Source: JAWLFY01 sp964462125 (GTDB taxonomy: Bacteria > Planctomycetota > Planctomycetia > Pirellulales > Pirellulaceae). From it: a stretch of 39,226 bases of DNA. The position numbers were made by a program, and so were the translations under genes. How positions within the stretch are numbered: the first letter of the stretch is position 1; the number at the start of each line of letters is the position of its first letter. Of this stretch, positions 7,198-15,361 are shown piece after piece. The stretch spans positions 1-39,226 of the forward strand of contig CAYWXT010000015.1 of the NCBI GenBank assembly GCA_964462125.1, in the 5' to 3' direction. The notes below the pieces were generated by a model. It did no database searches. It was not told where the DNA came from and worked only from the letters and a program-made list of their open reading frames with translations.

Positions 7198-8868
7198 ATG
7201 TCGACGGCACCCGGTTGGATGGTACATTTTGGGACGCTCCGGCCACCCTGGCGACTTTCTCACAAAGCTTTGGACTCGATGTTTGCAGAAGCGGACGGCA
7301 GCCGCAAATCGATCGGTGATGTCGACGTCATCTACCACGATGGGCTTTATCACCTGTTCCATTTGGTGCTGCCCAATCATGACTTCATCGCGCATGCGGT
7401 GAGCACCAACGGGATCAATTGGCGGCGGGTCACCAACGCCTTGTTCATCGGTGACCCGGGCAGTTGGGACGATCTGATGCTGTGGACAATGCATGTCTCG
7501 CCCGACCCGCACCAAGCCGGGCGGTGGCGGATGTTCTACACCGGCCTGTCCCGACGCGACCAAGGGCATGTGCAGCGGGTGGGACTGGCGCTCAGCGAGG
7601 ACCTATTCCATTGGCGGAAGGTACCGGTCAACTGGCGGGACTTACGGGGACCGAGCGATCCGGAGCCGATCAAGCGGGCGCGGCAAGCCTCCGCGCGTCA
7701 GGGGGAGTGCGACTGCATTCATGCCGCCTCGGACCCCTCCAGTTGTTTCCCGCTGGCGGCCGACCCCGCGCACTATGAAGCGTCGCTCGACGAGGGCCGC
7801 CGGTGGGTCAGTTTTCGCGATCCGTATTTCTACTTCGATGACGGCCGTGGATTGCTATTGGTTTCTGCCCGCGTCAACGAGGGGCCGATCGTCCGTCGTG
7901 GCTGCGTCGCGGTGTTGGAGGAAGTCAGTCCCCACCACTTCGAGTCGCTGCCGCCCTTGCATCACCCCGGACTTTATGACGACATCGAAGTCCCCAACCT
8001 GGTCCAATTGGACGGCGAGTATTACCTCATCGGTAGCATTCGCGAGGACGCCAAGATCCGCTATTGGCACACCGACCGACTGGGGAACCCATGGCGCAGC
8101 TATCACGACAACGTGTTGATGGCGAGAGGAAACTATGCCGGCCGCGTCTGTCGGGACGACCAGGGTTGGCTGATCTGGAACTTTTTCTCGGTCGATCAAG
8201 CGGATCGCACCGTGAACAACTTGATGCCGGCACCGAAGCGGCTGCGTCGGTCGGCCGACGGGCTGTTGTGGGCGGCTTCGTTTGAAGAATTTGATCGTTG
8301 GACGGAGGGGGAAATCGACACCCGCTGCGTGCATCCCCTGCGGCGCGACTGCGGCCAACAGCGGTGCCGTGTCGACGGGGACCACTTGGAATTGCTGAGC
8401 GAAGCCGGGTTCCAAGCATTCGTGTTCGACCAGCCGCTGGACCACTTTCGACTCCGCGCCGTGTTGAACCTCCGCGGTCGCGGGAAGTGTGGGTTGGTGT
8501 TCCGCGTCGATCCCAACACCCATGACGGCTACTACCTGTCGCTCGACATGCACAAGGAAGTCGCCCAGCTACGGAGCTGGGAAACGGGCGCGGCCGGTTC
8601 TGGTGAACACATGATGCAGTTTCGGAGTCTGCAAAGTGGGTACTGGCACAGCGAATCCCCTGGGCGGGCCGAGGTGCAGCTACTCGCCTTCGGCAGCTAC
8701 CTGGAGTTCTCCATCGACGGCCGCGTGATCTTGTCGCTTGCCGACCAATGCTTTCGCCATGGTCTGCTCGGCGTTTATCTGGAAACGGCCCACCTGGACC
8801 TCTCGGACCTCTGCGTCGAGCGGATGAGTTCGCCGTTTCAGACCGATGACCATCTCGTCACCGGCTAG
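7198..8868 (+). CDS. GH32-like five-bladed propeller glycosidase
   Basis: A 556-residue protein. The first 330 residues read as a glycosidase five-bladed propeller of the GH32/GH68 type. DVDVIYHDGLYHLFH (41-55) is in the place of the nucleophile-bearing first blade. FRDPYFY (206-212) matches the RDP transition-state motif. DDIEVPNLV (261-269) matches the E-C-P acid/base motif with Cys changed to Val. The C-terminal 200 residues form a beta-sandwich-like domain (RGKCGLVFRVDP, then GYYLSLDMHKEVAQLRSW, then YLEFSIDGRVILSL), as in GH32 enzymes. No signal peptide is seen, so it may act in the cytoplasm on a fructoside or related sugar; the exact substrate cannot be told. The ATG at 7198 is preferred over an upstream TTG at 7144 because ggggggac lies about 12 bases before it. 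Its promoter faces away from the PEGA gene. Confidence 0.75.
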   Translation: MSTAPGWMVHFGTLRPPWRLSHKALDSMFAEADGSRKSIGDVDVIYHDGLYHLFHLVLPNHDFIAHAVSTNGINWRRVTNALFIGDPGSWDDLMLWTMHVSPDPHQAGRWRMFYTGLSRRDQGHVQRVGLALSEDLFHWRKVPVNWRDLRGPSDPEPIKRARQASARQGECDCIHAASDPSSCFPLAADPAHYEASLDEGRRWVSFRDPYFYFDDGRGLLLVSARVNEGPIVRRGCVAVLEEVSPHHFESLPPLHHPGLYDDIEVPNLVQLDGEYYLIGSIREDAKIRYWHTDRLGNPWRSYHDNVLMARGNYAGRVCRDDQGWLIWNFFSVDQADRTVNNLMPAPKRLRRSADGLLWAASFEEFDRWTEGEIDTRCVHPLRRDCGQQRCRVDGDHLELLSEAGFQAFVFDQPLDHFRLRAVLNLRGRGKCGLVFRVDPNTHDGYYLSLDMHKEVAQLRSWETGAAGSGEHMMQFRSLQSGYWHSESPGRAEVQLLAFGSYLEFSIDGRVILSLADQCFRHGLLGVYLETAHLDLSDLCVERMSSPFQTDDHLVTG

Positions 8869-8989
8869 ACTGAACGGAAGAGACCGAGCCTGCCCCTTGA
8901 GCGATCGAACTTGCTCCGCTATTGATTTCCTGCGGGAACAATTTTGCCGTGGGAATGATCCTGGGGCGCCACGACATTTGGGAGCGATC

Positions 8990-9439
8990 ATGAGTTTTCG
9001 AACCGCCAGAGACGTCCTGGACACTTACCTCAGCGCCTTTCTGGAGGCCCAACGTTGGTGTGACGGTCTGCCCCGTCGCCCAGAACATGCCGAGTTCACC
9101 GCTGCCGTGGCGCTGGTGGAACAGGAACTGAAAACGCGCATCCTTCGTTTCAAAGCGGCATTGGAGACCACGGAGGAAAAAGCGCTGGCGACCTACCTCC
9201 AGTACGACTCGGAGGGGGAACTGCGGGAGGCAGCCAGCGACCTGGCTGAAAAGAACCCCGGCGACCCAGACGATCTCTTCACCTCCGTTGCTGAATTCTA
9301 TCGCGCCGTCTCCGATGCCCTGGACGAGGGGAAGCGGGTGGTCGAAAGCACCCCCGCGGCCGGTGTTTTTTCCGAACTGCAGGCAGAACTGCGCGCGGCC
9401 ATCGCGAGTCAGGCCTGGAAAATGCGCACCGAAGTCTAA
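8990..9439 (+). CDS. Hypothetical helical protein
   Basis: A 149-residue protein that I do not recognise. The ATG at 8990 is preceded by GGGAG at about six bases, which decides against the longer frame from 8846. The sequence is almost wholly alpha-helical in composition. It has two amphipathic stretches (SFRTARDVLDTYLSAFLEAQRW, split by WCDGLPRRPEH, and VEQELKTRILRFKAALETTEEKALATY), a short acidic loop (NPGDPDDL), and a further helix pair ending in ELQAELRAAIASQAWKM. No signal peptide, membrane segment or cysteine motif is present. It follows the GH32-like gene on the same strand with a 121-bp gap, so the two may share a transcript. It is probably cytoplasmic. Function unknown. Confidence 0.65.
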   Translation: MSFRTARDVLDTYLSAFLEAQRWCDGLPRRPEHAEFTAAVALVEQELKTRILRFKAALETTEEKALATYLQYDSEGELREAASDLAEKNPGDPDDLFTSVAEFYRAVSDALDEGKRVVESTPAAGVFSELQAELRAAIASQAWKMRTEV

Positions 9440-9607
9440 GGATCGTCTCCGCTACGAATGCGGACCGCTGCCGCGGATGCTCCGCTATCGCCACCGTCAG
9501 GGTGGTTCGAAGCCCACAGTGTCCCGAAATACCGCACTGAAGCGTGCGCGTTTAATGGGTATCATGAAGCCTGCCCTCACGACTACGTCGCAGCCAATCG
9601 ATTGCCC

Positions 9608-10054
9608 ATGACGCTTCCGCGCACGATTCTCGCCTCGGTTTCGCTGTTCATCGCCCTCGTGGCTGCGCCTCTCGGCACCGCCGATGACGGCAATTCGGGC
9701 GGCGCTGAACAGGATCGGACGATTTCGGCTCAGGAGCCGCAGCAGCTGGAGGCGATGTGCCAGTTCACGGAGATCCCCGAGGGGCGAGTCCTGCTGCAAA
9801 TCAGCGAAGGGTTGCCGGCCGATGACCGCTGGCCCGAGCGAGCGGAGAGAAGAAAAAAAAGGGGTCAGGACTCTTTTTGGGCTCACCGATCGGTGGTCGC
9901 CGCCAACACCAACTGGCGTGTCAGGTCGGCTGCCGCAGCGAGCGCCGCGTCGATCTTCCAGTTACCAGGTTCGCGGTCGCCAACCCGATTGGAGACCCCG
10001 CGGACGATCTGCAGTGGCACTCCTTCCACCTGGCAACTGAGCGCCGCGCCATAA
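9608..10054 (+). pseudogene. Secreted-protein ORF probably truncated by a hairpin
   Basis: From ATG 9608 the frame encodes a clear signal peptide (RTILASVSLFIALVAAPLGTADD), a Gln/Glu-rich linker and MCQFTEIPEGRVLLQISEGLPADDRWPER, a protein-like segment. It then enters an A-rich hairpin (9853-9878) and reads on antisense through the end of mqnB to a stop at 10054. The part after about 9850 is therefore unlikely to be original. I read it as a gene whose 3' part was lost or replaced. The alternative is a real short secreted protein whose tail happens to overlap mqnB. No function can be given. Confidence 0.35.
9853..9878 (-). terminator. Terminator-like hairpin after mqnB
   Basis: Reading on the minus strand just after the mqnB stop, aaaaagagtcctgacccctttttttt forms a stem of gagtc with gaccc (one G-U pair) extended by A-U pairs and ending in a long U run. 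This is a plausible intrinsic terminator for the ABC-mqnB operon. The core word ggggtcaggactc framed by A and T runs also resembles a dispersed planctomycete palindrome, so it may be a repeat used as a terminator. Confidence 0.5.
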
Positions 10055-10536
10055 CCTTCCATGTCCTCGGCCCAGGCGTCGGGGCAGCGTGATCGCCGCT
10101 GAGCCGCCTCTGCCGGGTTGGCCGACGCAGCGCAAACTGTCAACAGAACCGGTGCAGCAGCGGTGTCCGTTGATCGGGTGAGTGAGATACGGTCCCCGAT
10201 CGACCCGGCGGTGCCCTGCCATTGAGTCCAACCGAGCGAGCTGGCCGGCCGATGGTCGGAGCCGGTGCCGACTCCGACCCCATCGCACGCGACCGCATCG
10301 AATGCCGTCGCCGAACCGATTGGCAACCGATCTTCGCCAAAGGTGCCAGCGATTCCGACCAGGATCACCCGCGGCGGTCGGATCGCGTGGATCAATGCCA
10401 TGGTTCGGGCCGCGGCCGCGATCGGTCCGAATCCGCAAGTAGCGATTTGCCAATGGCGCTCGGCGAGCCCGTCGCCGAGCAACCGTGGTTGCAGCTGATC
10501 GCGTTCCTTCGCGGTCGGGACAAGGATCAGCGACAT
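9883..10536 (-). CDS. mqnB: Futalosine hydrolase (MqnB-type nucleosidase)
   Basis: A 217-residue member of the PNP/UDP (MTA/SAH nucleosidase) superfamily. The N-terminus has SLILVPTAKERDQL, then PRVILVGIAGTFGEDRLPIGSATAFDAVACDGVGVG; the glycine-rich GIAGTF and GSA stretches are ribose/base-pocket elements. EDMEGYGAAL matches the M-E-G motif that binds the ribose. VRGVSNRVGDRE...W is the SN-x-x-GDR ending typical of futalosine hydrolase rather than SAH nucleosidase, which has SD. The enzyme would cleave futalosine to dehypoxanthine futalosine and hypoxanthine in the futalosine route to menaquinone. The ATG at 10536 is taken; a GTG directly before it (10539) is also possible. It starts 7 bases after the stop of the ABC-like gene, so it is in that operon. 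No other mqn gene is nearby. Confidence 0.75.
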   Translation of the reverse strand: MSLILVPTAKERDQLQPRLLGDGLAERHWQIATCGFGPIAAAARTMALIHAIRPPRVILVGIAGTFGEDRLPIGSATAFDAVACDGVGVGTGSDHRPASSLGWTQWQGTAGSIGDRISLTRSTDTAAAPVLLTVCAASANPAEAAQRRSRCPDAWAEDMEGYGAALSCQVEGVPLQIVRGVSNRVGDREPGNWKIDAALAAAADLTRQLVLAATTDR

Positions 10537-10543
10537 CACGTGG

Positions 10544-12370
10544 CTAGCGAACCGTTTGTTTGTGATGTCGGTAGGGATTGAACAGCAGGTAATTCAGGTG
10601 CCGATAGAGGTCGCTTTCGCTGAGCAGTTCTGCATGACGTCCTTCGCCGACCAACCGTGGCCCATTGAACAGGACCACCCGGTCGGCCTCCCTCAACGTC
10701 GGCAGGCGATGGGGCAAGACCACAACCAAGGTGCCTGCCGACGCCAGTTGGCGGAGAGCGGTCAGGCAGGGATCCGAAGCGAGATGTTCCGCCGGCGGCG
10801 GTGGTTCCATCGCCAGCACGATCGCAGGGTGGTGCAACACCGCGCGAGCGACCCCAAGGGCGTAGGTGTGTTCGACCCCCAAGTTCGAATCGCCCGCGGC
10901 AACGATCGTTTGCAGTCCTTCGGGGAGACGTTGGATTTGCTCATATACCCCGACCTGTTCCAGCGTCTCCATGATGTCGCTGTTGGTGATCGACGTGTCG
11001 CCCCCCCGCAAGTTTTCCAGGATGGTCCCGTCCCAGACCGGCCCGTCCGGTTCGATCCACATCACGGTTCGTGCGAGGGCGTGCGGGTGCACGTCCAACA
11101 GCGGGATCCCATCGACCTGGACGCTCCCCTCCGACGGTCGCCCGAATCCCATCAGCAGTTCCGTCAGGGCACGAGTCGAAACCGGCTCGGTCCCCAGCAA
11201 CGCCACCAGCGACCCTGGCGTCAGACGCAAACTAAGATGGCTGAGGATCTCCTGCCCGGTTGAGTCCCTGACCGTGACATCCCGGATTTCGACCGCATCT
11301 CGCAGTCCCGCCAGGCCGACGCGTTGTTCACTTGGCGCCGCGTCATCGCCGCGCTGCAGGTACAGGTCCACCGCCTCGCGGGCGTCATTGAAGCCAGGGC
11401 GCTGAGCGGCCAGCTGGATCAAGCGACCGGCCGAAATCGCAGCCGCGGCGAGCGACATTCCCAGGACGAGCGCGGCGGGCAGACTCAGCCCTTTTTCAAC
11501 GCCCAACAGGTTCACCCCCAAGCCGAGCAACAGCACCGAGATCGCGACCGCCGAGGCGAGAAACATTAGCGGCCAGACCTGTCCCTGGCGAGCATCCTCG
11601 GAAGAGAGCCGTCGATACAGCGTTTCCAACTCGGAAGCAAACGCACGGTCGGCGACCCCCTGCGACTGCAAGCGAGCCAACAGCGGCGCCCGGCCGACCA
11701 GTTCCGCCATCCGCTGCCGCGACCGCGGGACCTCCCAGTGCGCCAGGTCGTTGGCGTCATGATCGCGGAGCTTGCGGAACAACCGCCACACAAGCACACC
11801 GCTGATCACGGCCAACACCGTCAACCAGACGTTGACCAAAACGGCCAACACGACACAGCCCAACAGCATCAATCCACTCCGCGGGACCACGCGGTACCAC
11901 AGCGAAAGCCCTGATTGGACCACCGGCAACTGCTCCCCAATCAGCTTTTGCGCCCGGACGTATTGGGCGGTCGCACCCTCCACCTCCGCTCGCCGCAAAC
12001 TTTGCCGAAACAGTTGAGCGTGCAAGTTCTTGACGATCTGCCGGGCGCGCGAATCGGCGGCGCGGCGGTTGAGCCAGATCGCCAAACAGAACAGCACCGC
12101 CGTGGCTAGGGCGACTCCCACCAGTTCGCTGAGTTGAACCAGTTCCGGTTGCCCCACTACGGCGGAGGGGAGGCGGATGTAGAGGTGGGTACCGAGCCGC
12201 ACCAACGGATCGGAGAACGCCCCCGAGTTCAACAACGACGCGATGACGCCGACCAGGATGATCAGAAGGGGGACGAGCAGCCCGGCGAGGGCCGCCGCTA
12301 TCAGGGCAACCAAGGTGCCGTCGGCGGCAGGTTCCCCGGCGGGGACCAGTTGTGTGGTGTTGCGATTCAA
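10544..12370 (-). CDS. ABC exporter-like protein with degenerate ATPase motifs
   Basis: A 608-residue half-transporter-like protein. The N-terminal part (about 15-325) has membrane segments at roughly 18-48, 80-100, 165-195 and 268-315. The C-terminal part (350-585) is laid out as an ABC nucleotide-binding domain, but its key motifs are lost. The P-loop reads GTEPVSTRA (393-401) with no Lys. The Q-loop position is IEPDGPVW. The signature is LGVEH (497-501) instead of LSGGQ. Walker B is IVLAMEP with Met for the catalytic-site Asp. Only the H-loop His554 (LPHRL) and Walker B Glu remain. The start is TTG at 12368-12370, preceded by GAGGAG at a good distance; the longer frame to 12565 overlaps the upstream permease. 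It lies between an ABC-2 permease gene and mqnB. ATP hydrolysis is doubtful; a structural or regulatory role is possible. Confidence 0.7.
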   Translation of the reverse strand: MNRNTTQLVPAGEPAADGTLVALIAAALAGLLVPLLIILVGVIASLLNSGAFSDPLVRLGTHLYIRLPSAVVGQPELVQLSELVGVALATAVLFCLAIWLNRRAADSRARQIVKNLHAQLFRQSLRRAEVEGATAQYVRAQKLIGEQLPVVQSGLSLWYRVVPRSGLMLLGCVVLAVLVNVWLTVLAVISGVLVWRLFRKLRDHDANDLAHWEVPRSRQRMAELVGRAPLLARLQSQGVADRAFASELETLYRRLSSEDARQGQVWPLMFLASAVAISVLLLGLGVNLLGVEKGLSLPAALVLGMSLAAAAISAGRLIQLAAQRPGFNDAREAVDLYLQRGDDAAPSEQRVGLAGLRDAVEIRDVTVRDSTGQEILSHLSLRLTPGSLVALLGTEPVSTRALTELLMGFGRPSEGSVQVDGIPLLDVHPHALARTVMWIEPDGPVWDGTILENLRGGDTSITNSDIMETLEQVGVYEQIQRLPEGLQTIVAAGDSNLGVEHTYALGVARAVLHHPAIVLAMEPPPPAEHLASDPCLTALRQLASAGTLVVVLPHRLPTLREADRVVLFNGPRLVGEGRHAELLSESDLYRHLNYLLFNPYRHHKQTVR

Positions 12371-12428
12371 CCTTGTCGGCTCCTCTGGCTGCAGGATTCG
12401 CGGTGGACGGAGCCGAGGCCAACGTCGA

Positions 12429-14174
12429 TCAAGCCAAGTCTCTGTCTTCAAACAGGAGCATCGCGAGCATCCAGATCGCGATCGCAAAACATACAAGATA
12501 ATTGAAGGCACCGGCGAGGTAGATCGGGGGGATCGGATTCCCGGCGTCGACCGCCGCCTGGACATTGAAAACGTTCAGGTTAGGGACCACCACCGCGATC
12601 AATTTCCCCACAAACCCGACCAGTTCAATCTCCCCCCGGGCCGACGCCACCAGCGGCGACGTCAGGTTCCCGATCACGTAGATCACGAAACAGCTGATGA
12701 AATTTGCGATCAACGGCAGCCGGGTCGCCAGGGCAACCGCGATCCCGGCGATTACCATCGTCTGCATGAAGTACAGTCCGAGCACCGGCACCGTGGTCAT
12801 CAGCTCCTCATGCCCCAACTGCCACACCGGCATCTCCCGCGACGCCTCCCGCGCGTCATAGATCGGCTTGTAGGCGATCACCACCAACAACACCGCCGCA
12901 AGGATCGCGAACAGCACCAGCACCGACAACACGATGCCGGAATACTTGCCCAACACAAACACCCGCCGGCTGACCGGTTTGCTAAGCACGGTCAACGCCG
13001 TGCGACCCTCAATCTCTTCACTGACCGACGTTCCCGCACTCCATACCGCCTGGAGCATCGCCAAGACCATAATCAAGGTCACCCCGCTGTCCTTCAGCAA
13101 CCGGATGTCGTCTCCCATCGTGTTGAAGGGATACACCGCGAACAGCAACACTCCAAACAACCCGAGTGCCAACAGCAACAGGTACAATGGCTGGGCCATC
13201 TCGTTCTTGGCCGTGGCGAGTGCCAGGGCCCACAGCCGCGGGGCCGCCTGCCGCAGGGCCACCAAAGCGCAGACGGTCAAAAAGACGACCACGGCAGTCC
13301 CCACGATCGACGCGGCTTCTGGGACCAGCGGACGGTTGTTGAATTCAAACACCACCGTTGCCGGATCGATCTCGCGGTTCTGGATGTGCAATCGCGACGG
13401 GTCGGCAGGGATCGGGGGAATCTCCCGATCCTCGTACCGATAGGTCAACTCTTCGCCGACATTGACCCGCGTCGGTGGTCGCTGGAAGTCCGCCGGCTCT
13501 GCCCCGTCACCGAGCAACACCGTCCGGTCACTGCGAATCGTCACCTCCGCGGCACTCCGAGGATCGTAGTCGATGTTGGCCGGTTGAAACGGAGCGTCGT
13601 CGGGATCGTCCCCCACGTAGCCCTCCACCGGAACCGGGATCGAAACGGTCCCGGCGCCGACTAAATTCACGTCAGGAACCGAACGCACGATCTCCATCGG
13701 TCGCTCGACCACCGGGGTGCCGGCGAGCCCGATCAAGGCGAATACTCCGACGGTCGCCAACAAATAAGGGACCACACCTTCCCCCAACACCGACCGCCAT
13801 TCCGCACGGGTGCGGTGCCACGCGCCGTACACCAGCGCAAAACCGACCACCAACCCGATCGTGACCAGCGGCAACAAAAGCGAACTGGCGTGCTCCCCCG
13901 CCTGCGGTAAATAAAGGACGCACACGCCCCCGCCAATCAACCCGCCGAGAATCAACGAGGCGGTGATTCCGCGACGCGGCGAATCGGCCAGCGTGCCGAG
14001 CCCGGGAACGTACGAGGAAACCGCCAGCAAGCCAAATGCCGCGACGCTCACCAGCAGCCCCGCCAGAATCCCAATGGCGATCACCCAGAGCGGCGTCAGC
14101 CAAACAGGCATCCATGGCGTCCCCTGCCCCAAAATCAGAGCCTCCCCGCTCAGCATCTCCAGACCGGCCGTCAT
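12429..14174 (-). CDS. ABC-2 type permease
   Basis: A 581-residue membrane protein starting at ATG 14172-14174 (an upstream ATG at 14255 would add 27 unlikely residues). The N-terminal third has four membrane segments (for example WVIAIGILAGLLVSVAAFGLL and ITASLILGGLIGGGVCVLYL). A large soluble domain of about 150 residues follows (roughly 185-330: VPDVNLVGAGTVSIPVPVEGY ... RLHIQNREIDPATVVFEFNNRPLVP). The C-terminal half carries the usual ABC-2 membrane core with VSEEIEGRTALTVLSKPVSRRVFVLGKY, the conserved E-G-T-x-x-x-LL-S-(K/R)P-x-x-R motif that contacts the ATPase. It would export an unknown substrate. No intact ATPase is next to it: the next gene (58 bp downstream) is the degenerate ABC protein. 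A functional ATPase may be encoded elsewhere. Confidence 0.82.
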   Translation of the reverse strand: MTAGLEMLSGEALILGQGTPWMPVWLTPLWVIAIGILAGLLVSVAAFGLLAVSSYVPGLGTLADSPRRGITASLILGGLIGGGVCVLYLPQAGEHASSLLLPLVTIGLVVGFALVYGAWHRTRAEWRSVLGEGVVPYLLATVGVFALIGLAGTPVVERPMEIVRSVPDVNLVGAGTVSIPVPVEGYVGDDPDDAPFQPANIDYDPRSAAEVTIRSDRTVLLGDGAEPADFQRPPTRVNVGEELTYRYEDREIPPIPADPSRLHIQNREIDPATVVFEFNNRPLVPEAASIVGTAVVVFLTVCALVALRQAAPRLWALALATAKNEMAQPLYLLLLALGLFGVLLFAVYPFNTMGDDIRLLKDSGVTLIMVLAMLQAVWSAGTSVSEEIEGRTALTVLSKPVSRRVFVLGKYSGIVLSVLVLFAILAAVLLVVIAYKPIYDAREASREMPVWQLGHEELMTTVPVLGLYFMQTMVIAGIAVALATRLPLIANFISCFVIYVIGNLTSPLVASARGEIELVGFVGKLIAVVVPNLNVFNVQAAVDAGNPIPPIYLAGAFNYLVCFAIAIWMLAMLLFEDRDLA

Positions 14175-14322
14175 CCGCACCACCCAACGAAAAGTAAACG
14201 GGCAAAAAAGATTGAATCGATGTCGTCCCCGTCTGCCTACGCAGCAACTTGGCACACGGTTTTCAAATTCGCAGCGGGGTGTGTGAACCTATACACGCCG
14301 TTCACCCCTCGCCAGCTTTGGC

Positions 14323-14736
14323 TCATCCCGCCTCCAGCCGCTGCCGAATCGACTCGGGGATCGGGTGTTTCTCCAATCCTCCCTCCACCCTCCGCCGACA
14401 GCAGACGGCGGTCATCGTCCCCTCGGCAATCAGCTCGCCATCGCGAGTGAAGCGAAACTCATACCGGATGCTACTGGCGCCGATCCTGGCGACGTGAACA
14501 TCGATCCGCAGCATATCTTCGAAGTGGGCGGCGGCACGATAGTCACAACTAGCGGCCACTCGAGGCCATGTCACCGGATCTTCCTGGCCCCCATGTCGGG
14601 GGTGAACAGGAACACCGATCGACCGGAGCATTTCGTGCTCCGCCGTCTCCATCATCGGAAAAAACGCCGAGAAGTGGACAATGCCAGCCGCATCGGTGTC
14701 ACGAAACTCGACGCGGCGCTGCAGGGAGAAGGGCAT
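14323..14736 (-). CDS. YbgC-like acyl-CoA thioesterase (hotdog fold)
   Basis: A 137-residue single hotdog-domain protein. RRVEFRDTDAAGIVHFSAFF (8-27) holds the 4HBT/YbgC signature with the catalytic Asp15 in TDAAG. HFEDMLRIDVHVARIG and SSIRYEFRF...LIAEGTMTAVCC follow as the central strands. Enzymes of this family cleave acyl-CoA thioesters; YbgC acts on short-chain or acyl-carrier-linked substrates, while related proteins act on DHNA-CoA or 4-hydroxybenzoyl-CoA. The substrate here cannot be told. It begins 12 bp after the rpsR stop, so it is cotranscribed with a ribosomal protein, an unusual pairing. Length and motif are complete. Confidence 0.85.
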   Translation of the reverse strand: MPFSLQRRVEFRDTDAAGIVHFSAFFPMMETAEHEMLRSIGVPVHPRHGGQEDPVTWPRVAASCDYRAAAHFEDMLRIDVHVARIGASSIRYEFRFTRDGELIAEGTMTAVCCRRRVEGGLEKHPIPESIRQRLEAG

Positions 14737-14748
14737 CGACCGGTGCGA

Positions 14749-15027
14749 TCACTCGCCGACGTAGGGAAGCAGGGCCATGAACCGCGCCCGTTTGATCGCG
14801 GCGGTCACGGCGTGTTGACTGACCGCCGTACACCCACTCTTGCGGCGACCAACGATCCGGCCTTGACGATTGACCAGCTTCTTCAGCAACTCCACGTCCT
14901 TGTAGTCGACATACATCGGTCGCGGGCGGTGCCCATCGACGAAGATCGGATCTTTTTTGCGGGTTCTCGTCCGCACCCGCGTCCGTTTTCGGGCGCGGCT
15001 GCGATTGGTCATCGGGCGGGCAGCCAT
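14749..15027 (-). CDS. rpsR: Ribosomal protein bS18
   Basis: A 92-residue bS18 of the 30S platform. The core MYVDYKDVELLKKLVNRQGRI followed by VGRRKSGCTAVSQHAVTAAIKRARFMALLPY is the standard S18 signature. There is a basic N-terminal extension (NRSRARKRTRVRTRTRKKDP), which makes it longer than the usual 75 residues. The ATG at 15025-15027 is chosen; ATG at 15012 and 15108 are alternatives, and no site has a strong ribosome binding sequence. It is not next to S6, SSB or L9 genes as in many bacteria. Here it is divergent from fusA and is followed by the thioesterase gene. Confidence 0.9.
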   Translation of the reverse strand: MAARPMTNRSRARKRTRVRTRTRKKDPIFVDGHRPRPMYVDYKDVELLKKLVNRQGRIVGRRKSGCTAVSQHAVTAAIKRARFMALLPYVGE

Positions 15028-15361
15028 TAAAATCTCAGTCAACTTCAGGGGGCGAATGGTCTTCACGGTCGGCGGACCTCTGGTGCCACCGACTCGCCTC
15101 TGCAACAACAGTACGAACCAATATGCCCCCGCTGGCTGTCACTGACAAGGGGAATTGGGGTGCGATTTGGTCCGCGACTTCGACTTGGACCGCGATTTGC
15201 CCTTCCCCAACCGGTCAACCTTTGCCATGATTCCAGGGCATGCAGATTTTAAGCTGCGACCGCGCCAAGCCTGGGCGATTGCTTTCCTGACGCGACCGGT
15301 TTCTCGTCTCCCCAGCGTTTGAGTTCTTGGCCGCACGCGTTCCTTCAGGTGATAAAAAAAG
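15028..15361. other. Divergent regulatory region between rpsR and fusA
   Basis: This 334-bp gap must hold the promoters for rpsR (minus) and fusA (plus). I see no unambiguous promoter boxes. A possible 29-codon minus-strand ORF (15139..15228) encodes a Lys/Arg/Ser-rich peptide (KSRSKSKSRTKS) from an internal 9- to 12-bp repetition of cgacttggaccgcg type. I do not annotate it as a gene. Confidence 0.4.

Noticed and set aside
9495..9530. tRNA T-arm-like word ggttcgaa after a ccacc/ggtgg hairpin
   Set aside because: No acceptor, D or anticodon arms can be folded around it.
12243..13664. 473-codon plus-strand frame opposite the ABC-2 permease
   Set aside because: His/Arg/Gln-rich shadow of a membrane-protein gene; no domain or credible start.
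15139..15228. 29-codon basic ORF between rpsR and fusA
   Set aside because: Its Lys/Ser/Arg run comes from a short DNA repetition, there is no strong ribosome binding site, and it does not match the small ribosomal protein bTHX.
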